A DNA stretch of 64,000 nucleotides from Kovacikia minuta CCNUW1 (GTDB lineage Bacteria; Cyanobacteriota; Cyanobacteriia; Leptolyngbyales; Leptolyngbyaceae): assembly GCF_020091585.1 (NCBI RefSeq), contig NZ_CP083582.1, positions 6,334,536 through 6,398,535 of the forward strand, written 5' to 3'. Shown piece after piece: positions 36,294 to 44,405 of this stretch. The position numbers were made by a program, and so were the translations under genes. Positions within the stretch are counted from its first letter, which is position 1. The number at the start of each line of letters is the position of its first letter. Below the pieces are notes generated by a model, which was not told the DNA's origin, ran no database searches, and saw only the letters and a program-made list of their open reading frames with translations.

Positions 36294-37656
36294 CTAATTC
36301 TAATTAATTGTGTGTTTTCAAGGTCAAGACCTAGCAAGGCTGTTAGGCTCAAAGGTAGATGATTTGGATTGCGGGAGGTTCGTATGAGCGAAGATGTCTC
36401 GACGGTTCCTGGAGACAAGACAATTTGTCTTCCCATCGGTGATGGGGTGGAGTACGACACCTTAGTCCAAGACCGCAAAGCATTTCGCCAGTACCTTGAC
36501 CAGCAGATTGCTCAACACCCCGAACTATTTCCTGCTGAAATGGAAGCTGGTTATTGCTTCCATGGGTTTCGCACCTCTGCCAAATTAGGTCTGGTGAGTC
36601 GGCGCATACGGTTAGTGGCCAATGGAGAAGCCTATCAACTGCGACCCGATTTTGTCATGCCTTACATGATTGGCAATACGGAAGATGTGGAAAAGGGCTT
36701 ATATCTACGCCAGTTCGGAGTGCCGTTTGATGCCATTGCCCATGTGCTGGGGAAAGACGCGATGTATTGGTATCGAGCCTCTCAGTCCTTAGGTCGACCG
36801 TCCATTGTAGGAACCACCATCAAAGATGGGGAGGCCATTCCCCCCTCATCTGTTAAGCGATGAAAAGCATACTTGGTGGCAGGGGGAACGGGTGTATGTG
36901 GCAACGACGGTGGGGGAGGGCTGTATTTTAGGGGCCCAGTTGTCGGTAGGAGCGGGAAGCGAGGCGTTGCAAGAGGCGTACAGAGTATTTGCCCAAGAAG
37001 CGAGAGAACTGGATTCACACTACAGCCCCCAAACTCTCAACACGGATGGTTGGGAGGCGACTCAGAACGCTTGGAGAGGACTGTTTGCAGGAGTAAACCT
37101 GATTCTCTGTTTCCTGCACAGTGTGCTCGCTATCGGCCAACGCTGCCGCTTGCAAGGGGAATTGTGGCAGAGTTTGCAAGATAAACTGTGGAACATCTAT
37201 CACGCTCCCGATGCCGCAGAATTTATTGAACGTTTGCGACACCTACAAGCCTGGGCGATTGGGCAAAATCTGCCGGAAAGTGTGATGACGAAAATCCTCA
37301 ATCTATCGGTGAAAGCCTCCCACTTTACCCTGGCTTACCAGTTTCCAGAGGCTCATCGTACCAGTAACATGCTCGACCGCTTGATGAATTACCAGGACCG
37401 GGTTCTGTTTGCGATGCAGTATTTTCATGGGTATCAGGACTCAGCCAATTTAACCTTACGGGCGATGGCTATGCTGTGGAACTTCCATCCCTACGGACGG
37501 CGCTCTCAATCCAACGCGACTGACACCGTTTCGCCTTTTGAGGAACTCAATGGCTTTTACTACCACCACAATTGGCTACGCAATTTCCTGACCGCCTCCT
37601 CGATCAATGGCAGAGGTGGAGGTAAATTCAGAAAACACACAATCAGTCAGAACTAG
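36294..37656 (+). mobile_element. DDE insertion sequence, copy B, complete
   Basis: 1363 bp with imperfect inverted ends: CTAATTCTAATTAATTGTG at the left and, read inward from the right, CTAGTTCTGACTGATTGTG. Left flank is 'gaaatttc' and right flank 'aatgatc', with no direct repeat in the present arrangement. The right flank reappears, reverse-complemented, at 30155-30161 next to copy A. The right end lies one base before the ATG of the sugar-binding protein gene. Confidence 0.9.
36384..37656 (+). CDS. Transposase of IS copy B, read in two frames
   Basis: The first frame starts at ATG 36384 after GGGAGG and encodes MSEDVSTVPGDKTICLPIGD through a stop at 36863. The second frame continues as HLLSDEKHTWWQGERVYVAT and ends at the terminal TAG of the IS (37654-37656). 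A +1 change at 'attccccccctcatc'-like C-rich sequence (here att-ccc-ccc-t) joins IKDGEAIPP to HLLSDEKHTWW. The catalytic-like segment is LNTDGWEATQNAW and LILCFLHSVLAI. The family was not identified. Both copies have the same break, consistent with programmed +1 frameshifting or with duplication of an already damaged copy. Confidence 0.8.
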
Positions 37657-37657
37657 A

Positions 37658-38824
37658 ATGATCAAACCATTAAAAATCTTTTTGTCTTCTTTCCCGATCA
37701 CAGGGCTACTGCTGCTTGTAGGTTGTAACAACAGCCCACCGGGCAATCAGGCGGATAACGCGCAGCCAAATCAGGCTAACAATGTGACCAATACCGCTGC
37801 CACCTATCCGGCTGCAAAAGGCTGCAAAAATGTGGGCGTGTTGTTGCCAGAATCGGATTCTTCCGCTCGTTATGAAGCCTACGATCGCCCCCTGTTAGAG
37901 CAGGAAATCAAAAAGGCAGTTCCGGGAGTTACGATTCAATACACGAACGCCAACAACAATGCCGATACCCAACAAAACCAGGCAGAAGCCTTACTCACAA
38001 AAGGAGCCTGTATTCTGGTAGTCGATCCACAGGATGCAGACAAGGCAGCGGTGATTGTGCAAAAGGCAAGGGCAAGTCAGGTGCCGGTTATTTCCTACGA
38101 TCGGCTGATTCAAGACCCCGACCTTGCCTACTACGTTTCATTTGACAATGTGAAAGTGGGTGAATTGCAGGGGCAATATCTGGCAGACCTGTACCAGAAG
38201 GGCGCAAATGGTCTGAAAAAGGGAGCCAACTTGGTGCTGCTGGCAGGGGCACAAACCGACAATAATGCCCTGCTGTTTCGCCAGGGTGCCCTGAACAAAC
38301 TGCAACCGCTGATTGACCAGAAGAACGTTGACCTGGTGTTTGATCAGTACACCCCCAATTGGGACCCGACCCGCGCCCAGAACCTAATGGAAGGTGCCCT
38401 GACCAAACAGGGGAATGATGTGCAAATGGTCTATGCGGCGAACGACACCCTGGCAAATGCTGCCATTGCTGCCCTCCGTACCCAAAAGCTGAATGGCAAA
38501 GTTCCCGTCACCGGGCAGGATGCCACCCCGACTGGAATTCAAAATATTCTGGCGGGGGATCAGGTGATGACGGTGTATAAACCGATCGCCAAGGAAGCCC
38601 AGGCAACTGCCCAACTGGTTGCTGCGTTGAGCAACGGCACCGATCCAGGCTCCCTGGTAAATGGTCAAACAGACCTTAAGGGCGGGGGCAAAGTTGCCTC
38701 GGTTCTGCTGACCCCGATCGCTGTAGACAAAAACAATGTGAAGCAGACCGTGATTGCAGACGGGTTTGTCAAAAAAGACCAGGTTTGCCAGGGGGCGGCT
38801 GAAAAGTCAACGGCTTGTCAGTAA
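37658..38824 (+). CDS. Xylose-type sugar ABC transporter, substrate-binding lipoprotein
   Basis: A 388-residue periplasmic binding protein. A lipoprotein signal peptide ends in the lipobox LLLVGCNNS (Cys about residue 22). The body has GVLLPESDSSARYEAYDRPL and VISYDRLIQDPDLAYYVSFD, the signature of the XylF/ChvE branch of sugar-binding proteins (xylose, glucose, galactose or related), and GQYLADLYQKGANG. Start ATG 37658: an in-frame extension upstream is encoded by the IS end. The first of three genes, followed by the ATPase (38858) and permease (39688). The IS sits where the promoter and ribosome-binding site would be. Confidence 0.9.
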   Translation: MIKPLKIFLSSFPITGLLLLVGCNNSPPGNQADNAQPNQANNVTNTAATYPAAKGCKNVGVLLPESDSSARYEAYDRPLLEQEIKKAVPGVTIQYTNANNNADTQQNQAEALLTKGACILVVDPQDADKAAVIVQKARASQVPVISYDRLIQDPDLAYYVSFDNVKVGELQGQYLADLYQKGANGLKKGANLVLLAGAQTDNNALLFRQGALNKLQPLIDQKNVDLVFDQYTPNWDPTRAQNLMEGALTKQGNDVQMVYAANDTLANAAIAALRTQKLNGKVPVTGQDATPTGIQNILAGDQVMTVYKPIAKEAQATAQLVAALSNGTDPGSLVNGQTDLKGGGKVASVLLTPIAVDKNNVKQTVIADGFVKKDQVCQGAAEKSTACQ

Positions 38825-38857
38825 AGAATGGGCGACACAGAAACAGGAAAGAACATT

Positions 38858-39691
38858 ATGACAACAGGTTCAGTTTCCGTTGCAGCACAGGAAGGCGCAG
38901 CGGCGCAACAGATCCCACGACTGCAACTGCGGGGCATCAATAAATCCTTTGGCGGTGTCCATGCCCTGAAAAGCGTAGATTTTGAAGTCTATGCTGGTGA
39001 AGTTGTGGGGCTGGTCGGGGATAACGGCGCAGGTAAATCGACCTTGATTAAAACGATGTCTGGAGCCTATGTCCCTGATGCAGGAGAGATCCTGATTGAT
39101 GGGCAACCCGTGACGATCGCCAGTCCCCAGGATTCTACCCGTCTGGGGATTGAAACCGTGTATCAAGACCTGGCTCTGTGCGACAACCTGGATGTGGTTG
39201 CCAACTTATGGCTCGGACGGGAAGCCTACCGGGAGGTGATTCCGGGGGTGTTGCGGGTGCTGGATGAAACCGAAATGGAGCGGCGCACCAGCGAAGTTTT
39301 GAAGACTCTGGATGTCCGGATTCCTTCCCTGCGATCGCCCGTCGCTACCCTGTCTGGTGGACAACGGCAGTGCATCGCGGTGGCAAAAACCATCCTGCGA
39401 CAACCCAAGGTGGTGCTGCTGGATGAGCCAACTGCGGCATTGGGGGTGGCTCAAACCCGTCAGGTGTTGAATTTGATCCAACGGCTGAAGGAGCAGGGAC
39501 TGGCAGTTGTGGTCATTTCCCATAACCTGCATGACGTGTTTGAAGTCGCCGATCGCGTCATTGTCATGCGGTTGGGACAACGAGCTGCCACCTTTGAGAT
39601 TCGCAACACTACCCCAGAACGGATTGTTGCTGCCATTACCGGGGCAGAGTACCAGGACGTTTCTAAACCAGAATCAAGGGTCGAACCATGA
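38858..39691 (+). CDS. Sugar ABC transporter ATP-binding protein (single domain)
   Basis: A 277-residue ABC ATPase: Walker A GDNGAGKST (about 63-71), Q-loop TVYQDLALCDNL, signature LSGGQRQ (about 168) and Walker B VVLLDEPTAALG. It belongs to the CUT2 (RbsA/XylG) type but has one ATPase domain, whereas RbsA and XylG have two; single-domain versions such as FrcA form homodimers. ATG 38858 was preferred to ATG 38828 because AGGAAAG lies 7 bases upstream. It overlaps the permease start by 4 bases (ATGA). Confidence 0.88.
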   Translation: MTTGSVSVAAQEGAAAQQIPRLQLRGINKSFGGVHALKSVDFEVYAGEVVGLVGDNGAGKSTLIKTMSGAYVPDAGEILIDGQPVTIASPQDSTRLGIETVYQDLALCDNLDVVANLWLGREAYREVIPGVLRVLDETEMERRTSEVLKTLDVRIPSLRSPVATLSGGQRQCIAVAKTILRQPKVVLLDEPTAALGVAQTRQVLNLIQRLKEQGLAVVVISHNLHDVFEVADRVIVMRLGQRAATFEIRNTTPERIVAAITGAEYQDVSKPESRVEP

Positions 39692-40944
39692 ATGATCCGA
39701 ATCGCGGTGTCTCCCAGCAGGGGAACCCAACCACGTTTGCTGAACAACCTGCCTGCAGTGGCATTGGCGAACTTCCTGCACCACGCCCCAAATTTAGCCT
39801 GCAATCAATGATGCGGGGAGATTTGGGGTTTATTCCCGTGTTGCTGACGTTAGTCGTCGTGACCATCTACTTTCAAATCACCACCACTGGGGTATTTCTC
39901 CAAGCCCGCAACCTGTCGAATCTGACTCAGCAGATTGTGGTGATCAGCATTCTGGGGACAGCAGCCGTGCTGGTGTTGCTGCTGGGCGAAATTGATTTGA
40001 GCCTGGCATCCGTTGCCCAAACTTCCGCTGCCATCATGGCAGTTCTGTCGGTTTACCAGAACTGGAACCCCTGGCTGGCAATCTTAGCAGGGCTGCTAAC
40101 GGGAACCTTAATTGGGCTAATTAATGGCTTTTTTATTGCTGTACTGCGAGTACCATCCTTTATTGTCACGCTGGCAGGGTCGATCGGCTATGGGGGATTG
40201 CTCCTGCTGGTACTGGGGCGGCAGACCACGCTGGTGGTGCGCGACCCGACGATTCGGTCCCTGGCTCCTACCTATCTCGACCCGGTGTTGGGTTGGGGAA
40301 TTCCGCTGCTGCTGGTCGCACTCTATGGGCTGGGCATCTGGTTTGAGCAACGACGACGATCGCAGGTGGGTTTGCCCACCCGATCTTCCTCCCAACTGGC
40401 GATTCAGATTGGCGTTCTACTGCTGATTACCCTGGTTGCCGTCTTTCTGTTTCAGTCCTACCAGGGTGTGCCCCAGGCAGTTCTGATCTCGCTGGGTGTA
40501 ATTGTGGTCTTCTGGTTAATTCTGAAAAAGACCCCCTTTGGGCGGCATCTCTATGCGGTGGGAGGGAATGCAGAAGCCGCCCGGCGAGCGGGAATTAACG
40601 TCGTGGGTATGAAACTGGCGGTATTTGCCCTGGCATCTACTCTGGCTGCCCTCGCCGGAATTATGCTGACTTCCCGCAGTACTGCCGTTGCAACTCAGAT
40701 CAGTTCAACCTTGCTACTGAACGCGATCGCCGCTGCGGTCATCGGTGGGGTTAGTTTATTTGGGGGACGCGGTTCGGTTTGGGCAGTTGTTTTGGGGGCT
40801 TTGATTATCGGGAGTCTAGATAATGGTCTGGATTTGTTGAACCAGGATCAGAGCGTCAAGGCGATCGTTCAGGGAGCGGTTCTATTACTTGCAGTTACAG
40901 TGGATGCCGTGGTGCGCCGTGCCAGTCCAGCTAAAGCGAGATAG
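39688..40944 (+). CDS. Sugar ABC transporter permease (CUT2 family)
   Basis: A 418-residue membrane protein with about ten helices of the RbsC/XylH type. The family pattern PSFIVTLAGSIGYGGLLLLV and the conserved GGNAEAARRAGINVVGMKLAVF loop (about 292) are present, as is AIAAAVIGGVSLFGGRGSVWAVVLG near the C-terminus. With the upstream binding protein and ATPase it completes a monosaccharide importer. A proline/polar N-terminus of about 45 residues precedes the first helix. Start ATG 39688 overlaps the ATPase stop. Confidence 0.9.
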   Translation: MNDPNRGVSQQGNPTTFAEQPACSGIGELPAPRPKFSLQSMMRGDLGFIPVLLTLVVVTIYFQITTTGVFLQARNLSNLTQQIVVISILGTAAVLVLLLGEIDLSLASVAQTSAAIMAVLSVYQNWNPWLAILAGLLTGTLIGLINGFFIAVLRVPSFIVTLAGSIGYGGLLLLVLGRQTTLVVRDPTIRSLAPTYLDPVLGWGIPLLLVALYGLGIWFEQRRRSQVGLPTRSSSQLAIQIGVLLLITLVAVFLFQSYQGVPQAVLISLGVIVVFWLILKKTPFGRHLYAVGGNAEAARRAGINVVGMKLAVFALASTLAALAGIMLTSRSTAVATQISSTLLLNAIAAAVIGGVSLFGGRGSVWAVVLGALIIGSLDNGLDLLNQDQSVKAIVQGAVLLLAVTVDAVVRRASPAKAR

Positions 40945-41521
40945 GAGGGGTGTTGTCGCACCTGGGCAGTGGTCGATCGGGGAAAGATTCCCCCGATTTC
41001 TGCCGATTGCACTGCTCCTGGTGCTAACAGGTTGTAATCTGATCGATCGCCTGCCCCAACTCTCACCTCCCTGGCAAACCAAACCCGTTGCCAGACCGAC
41101 GGTTAAATCGGCTCAGTCGGCGGCAACCGCTGGCATGGAAAGCGAAGTGCGGCAACGGATCAATACCATCCGTCAGCGTCAGGGACTGACGGCATTGCGC
41201 TACAACGACAGGTTAGCCCAGGTTGCCCGCAGCTACAGCCGCCGCATGGCAGAACAAAACTTCTTTGCCCATGTGAGTCCCCAGGGAGATACGCTCAGCG
41301 ATCGGGTGGGAGCGGCGAGAATTTTCTACTTTACAGTCGGCGAAAACCTGTTTACCAGCACCAACATTCCCCAGCCCACCCCCGCCGCAGTTGAGGGGTG
41401 GATGAAAAGCCCAGGGCACCGAGAGAATATTTTGTATCCTGAGTTTCGAGAAACGGGAGTAGGAGTTTGGAAACGCGGAAATACCTACTACTTCACCCAG
41501 TTATTTATGCGATCGTTGTAG
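40904..41521 (+). CDS. CAP/SCP-domain (cysteine-rich secretory) lipoprotein
   Basis: About 205 residues. A hydrophobic N-terminal stretch ends in the lipobox LVLTGCN, so the product is likely an exported lipoprotein. The CAP domain has the typical Q-G-L-x-x-L-x-x-(N/D)-x-x-L (RQGLTALRYNDRLAQVAR), HVSPQGDTLSDRV and SPGHRENILYPEFRETGVGV with the conserved H and E positions. The start is unresolved: ATG 40904 lies inside the permease gene with no ribosome-binding site, while an AGGAGG at 40942-40947 has no standard start codon in this frame after it. Such proteins are extracellular, of varied or unknown role. Confidence 0.78.
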   Translation: MPWCAVPVQLKRDRRGVVAPGQWSIGERFPRFLPIALLLVLTGCNLIDRLPQLSPPWQTKPVARPTVKSAQSAATAGMESEVRQRINTIRQRQGLTALRYNDRLAQVARSYSRRMAEQNFFAHVSPQGDTLSDRVGAARIFYFTVGENLFTSTNIPQPTPAAVEGWMKSPGHRENILYPEFRETGVGVWKRGNTYYFTQLFMRSL

Positions 41522-41574
41522 CAATAAACCTACAGGTTTGCGTCAGGTAAGAGGGGTTGTAATAGGGTTAAAAG

Positions 41575-43100
41575 CGATACCTGTCTAGGTGTTATTTATC
41601 CAGGAGATAAAAGTTTTGCCGTTGAAACGTGGGGATGCTTGGGGTCACGGACTCGTGGAGGCGTTTTGGATTTACTTTTCCTGGGTTGCTTGAGAAATCG
41701 CTTGAGATTGACCTGGGTTGCCAACTGTTTGAGCAGCGTGGCTAACTCTGCCAGGGGCATAGTGCGGAATGGTTGCCAATACTGGGGCGGAATCGCAATC
41801 ATCATGCCGCGATAGGTTCCCTGCAGCTCATCAACCATGTAAAAGTCAGACACCGTGGCGGCTATGGTTGCCACTCCGTGTACACTGGCTAAAGCCGCTT
41901 TGAGCGTTGCCAGAATGTTGTAAGTCACTAAAGCGAGAGAAAAGCTGAATAAAGCGGCTCTGGGATAGGCTAAAGTCTCAATCTCACACTCGAAATTCTT
42001 CGTAACCGTTAAGAATAGTCCTTCAACTTGCCAACGTTCTCGATACAACTCAAGCACAACTGTGGCACTGGCAACGGTAATCGGTAAATTCGTGAGCACG
42101 ACAATCTCACAATCTCCATGTCGGGTTGGTTGTGATAAGCGTAAGACAATTCGTCGTAGATGCAACCACTGACCCTCAAACTCAATCTTGACCATCTGCT
42201 CAAGCACCTCCCCGGCTTCCATGACAGTGACCAATTGCAACTCGCTTAACGCTTGCCAGGGGAGATTTTGATGTTCTCGAATGACAAAGGTACTGCGCCG
42301 TCCGGCAATGCCAGTCAGCATCTCCAACGTACACATATTGCGGTCGGCAATCCACAATTGCCCTGGTGCGACCGTCGCTAACACTTGCCCAAACAATCGT
42401 CGTTCCTGGGCATGACCATCTTCACAGGGAAAGATGTCCACCGCCAAACCTAATTCTGGGTCGAGGACAACCAACGATTTCCCTGGTAAGGGAGCCGCTG
42501 CTACCGAGCGCAGCACTTTCAACCGATGCTCGGTTGCTGCTAACGCATTCCCATCCAGAATCCGCACCCGATACCCTGGCAATAACGCGGCCTGTTGCCC
42601 TCCCAGGTGCTCAATCAGTTGGCTCAATTCCCCTGCCGTTTCTCGCAGCAACGCCGCACTCACTCCGATTTCTATGCCATTGAGTTTTTGATAAAAGGCC
42701 GCCCGTTCCACACTCAATTCCGTCGCTTTGGCTTTGTAGGCGGCGTTGACTGACGGATGCACCCCACACACCACCAAACTCAACACGTTCACCACCTCTG
42801 AAAACAGCAACTCCTGGGTGTACTGCACTTTGGCATAGGTTTCAAACAAGGCATCGAGCCGCTCTGCTTGAAACACATGTTCCATCAGTCCCCGCATCAT
42901 CACACTGATCGGGCTTTGCTCGATGAAGGCATCAAAGATACTGGCTAACATGCTGGCACCCTCCACGCTGATGCAGACGACTTCTCAACTCTAACCCGGT
43001 TGCGCTCAGCACTGGCAACCATCAACCACCGCAAAGGGCTTTACCAGAGACCTTCGCTAATATTTTCTCTCAATCAGGTTTAACACCTAGACAGGTATCG
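41575..43100 (-). mobile_element. IS4-type element with 8-bp target duplication
   Basis: 1526 bp with inverted ends 'cgatacctgtctaggtgtta' at the left and the complement at the right (19 of 20 or more positions). It is flanked by the direct repeat GTTAAAAG at 41567-41574 and 43101-43108, possibly 10 bp (GGTTAAAAGC) if the ends start two bases inward. The transposase is intact. Confidence 0.9.
41596..42966 (-). CDS. IS4-family transposase
   Basis: A 456-residue DDE transposase. Acidic residues are visible in RILDGNALAATEHRL (about 134), LWIADRNMCT (about 205) and the C-terminal LYRERWQVEGLFLTVTKNF, which carries the Y(2)R(3)E part of the IS4 signature. The C-terminus is rich in lysine, RDPKHPHVS. 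The start may be the first or second methionine (MEGASM). It fills nearly the entire element at 41575-43100. Confidence 0.9.
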   Translation of the reverse strand: MEGASMLASIFDAFIEQSPISVMMRGLMEHVFQAERLDALFETYAKVQYTQELLFSEVVNVLSLVVCGVHPSVNAAYKAKATELSVERAAFYQKLNGIEIGVSAALLRETAGELSQLIEHLGGQQAALLPGYRVRILDGNALAATEHRLKVLRSVAAAPLPGKSLVVLDPELGLAVDIFPCEDGHAQERRLFGQVLATVAPGQLWIADRNMCTLEMLTGIAGRRSTFVIREHQNLPWQALSELQLVTVMEAGEVLEQMVKIEFEGQWLHLRRIVLRLSQPTRHGDCEIVVLTNLPITVASATVVLELYRERWQVEGLFLTVTKNFECEIETLAYPRAALFSFSLALVTYNILATLKAALASVHGVATIAATVSDFYMVDELQGTYRGMMIAIPPQYWQPFRTMPLAELATLLKQLATQVNLKRFLKQPRKSKSKTPPRVRDPKHPHVSTAKLLSPG

Positions 43101-43407
43101 GTTAAAAGCTCAGGCAATTTGTTTTGAATTACATCCCAGACGACATCTAAATCTACTTGATCGTACTCATGCACAATGACATCTCTCATTCCTGCAATAT
43201 CTCGCTAGGGGATTTCCAAGTGCTGCTGGCGGGACGCTTGAGATAATCGCTACGATTGTTCGCATTTGCCCAGAAGTTCATTTAAATCGGTATTAGTTGA
43301 ACTATCAGCTATCCCAATCCAGGATTGCTCGTTTGATGTTCAGTGCTCATCTATACACGGATTGTTTTCCAGTTTTCTCGTACTTTGTATCGGTTAGAAT
43401 ATTGCGC

Positions 43408-44358
43408 TTAAATATCGTTGTTCGCGATCGAAATTTGCTGTTGCAGTTCTTCGTGCTGGACTTTAAAGAATTCTTCGGGATATTGCTTGATCGCTTGCTG
43501 TGAGGACAAAAGTGCAGCGTCTAATTGTCCTAATTGACGTAGGGACTCAATCTGGTAGTAATGGGCGCGGATACGGGAATCACGATCGCGTTCAGCACTT
43601 TTTAGCACCTGGTTGAACATTTCCAATGCCTCCTCATAGCGTTTGAGGTGATAGAGGGCATACCCTTGATCGGTCAGAATATGGGGATTACCAGGGGCAC
43701 GCTGCAAGTAGGTATTGAAGGCAGCAATCGCTTCCTCATAGCGCTCTAGCTCCAATAGGGTATCGCCCCGTTCGTGGGCAAGATCCCGATCGTGGGGACG
43801 CAACTGGTAGGCGCGATCGTAGCTTTGAATGGCATCCTCAAACCGTTGCAGTTTCGCAAGTACCAGCCCCCGTTCGTGCCACAACCGAAAGTCCTGGGGA
43901 TGGTGGCGCAAACCCTGGTCGAAAACGGCTACTGCTGCTTCGTATTGCTGCGATCGCTCCAGCTCTTTTGCATAGCTGACCCATTGCAACGCCTGGGTGA
44001 AGTGCAACTTGCCTGAATCTTGATGGATACCCGCTTCACCAACAGAGGAGTTGGCAGTAGAGTTTGGATCTGGGGAGGAGGGCTTGCGGCTTCGCTGATA
44101 GACAATTTGCCCACCAACGATCGCTGCTAAACAAAGAAGGATAACCCAACCCGCGATCGGGGAGTTTGTTAACTCAGTCCCTGAATCTTGTAGTTGTTCA
44201 ATCTCCTGGATTGGAATGGACTGTGAGGAGCCAGAAGCCAGAAGCCAGGAGTCAGAAGCCTGCTTCATTTTGACGCCTGACTCCTGATTCCCCATTAATT
44301 GGATAGTACTCATGCGAGAATTGCTACCGTCAAAATGCATCGGTTCTACTGACTTCAA
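43408..44358 (-). CDS. Membrane-anchored TPR protein
   Basis: A 316-residue protein. Residues 1-65 are polar, one membrane helix follows (about 69-87, AGWVILLCLAAIVGGQI), then a linker and about six TPR units from residue 120 to the end (for example KELERSQQYEAAVAVFDQGL and YEEALEMFNQVLKSAERD). Such proteins are usually adaptors on the cytoplasmic or periplasmic face of the membrane; the partner is unknown. Part of the N-terminal region is encoded by 'ggagccagaagcc' repeat-like DNA (44226-44290), so the native start may be downstream. It is separate from the split TPR gene at 7-10 kb. Confidence 0.8.
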   Translation of the reverse strand: MKSVEPMHFDGSNSRMSTIQLMGNQESGVKMKQASDSWLLASGSSQSIPIQEIEQLQDSGTELTNSPIAGWVILLCLAAIVGGQIVYQRSRKPSSPDPNSTANSSVGEAGIHQDSGKLHFTQALQWVSYAKELERSQQYEAAVAVFDQGLRHHPQDFRLWHERGLVLAKLQRFEDAIQSYDRAYQLRPHDRDLAHERGDTLLELERYEEAIAAFNTYLQRAPGNPHILTDQGYALYHLKRYEEALEMFNQVLKSAERDRDSRIRAHYYQIESLRQLGQLDAALLSSQQAIKQYPEEFFKVQHEELQQQISIANNDI

Positions 44359-44405
44359 ATGTCTTTAAATTAACACTCTAATTTCGCAATCCGCCTCAGC
44401 CAGGA

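Larger units (their letters stand above)
41530..43249 (-). pseudogene. HepT-like (DUF86) RNase toxin remnant, split by IS4-type element
   Basis: On either side of the IS, the reverse strand reads as one HepT-like protein. The upstream part, LSQASRQQHLEIP, is followed by a TAG (43205-43207) where a tryptophan codon is expected, then RDIAGMRDVIVHEYDQVDLD and VVWDVIQNKLPEL. After the IS it continues LTLLQPLLPDANL to a TAG at 41530-41532. The R-x(4-6)-H-x-Y RNase motif (RDVIVHEY) survives. No MntA nucleotidyltransferase partner was found. The nonsense codon and loss of the N-terminus suggest the gene was dead before the IS landed. Confidence 0.75.

Noticed and set aside
26050-37656. Composite transposon bounded by the two IS copies
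   Set aside because: The outermost flanks (26043-26049 and 37657-37663) do not match, whereas the inner flank of A matches the outer flank of B in reverse; inversion explains this better.
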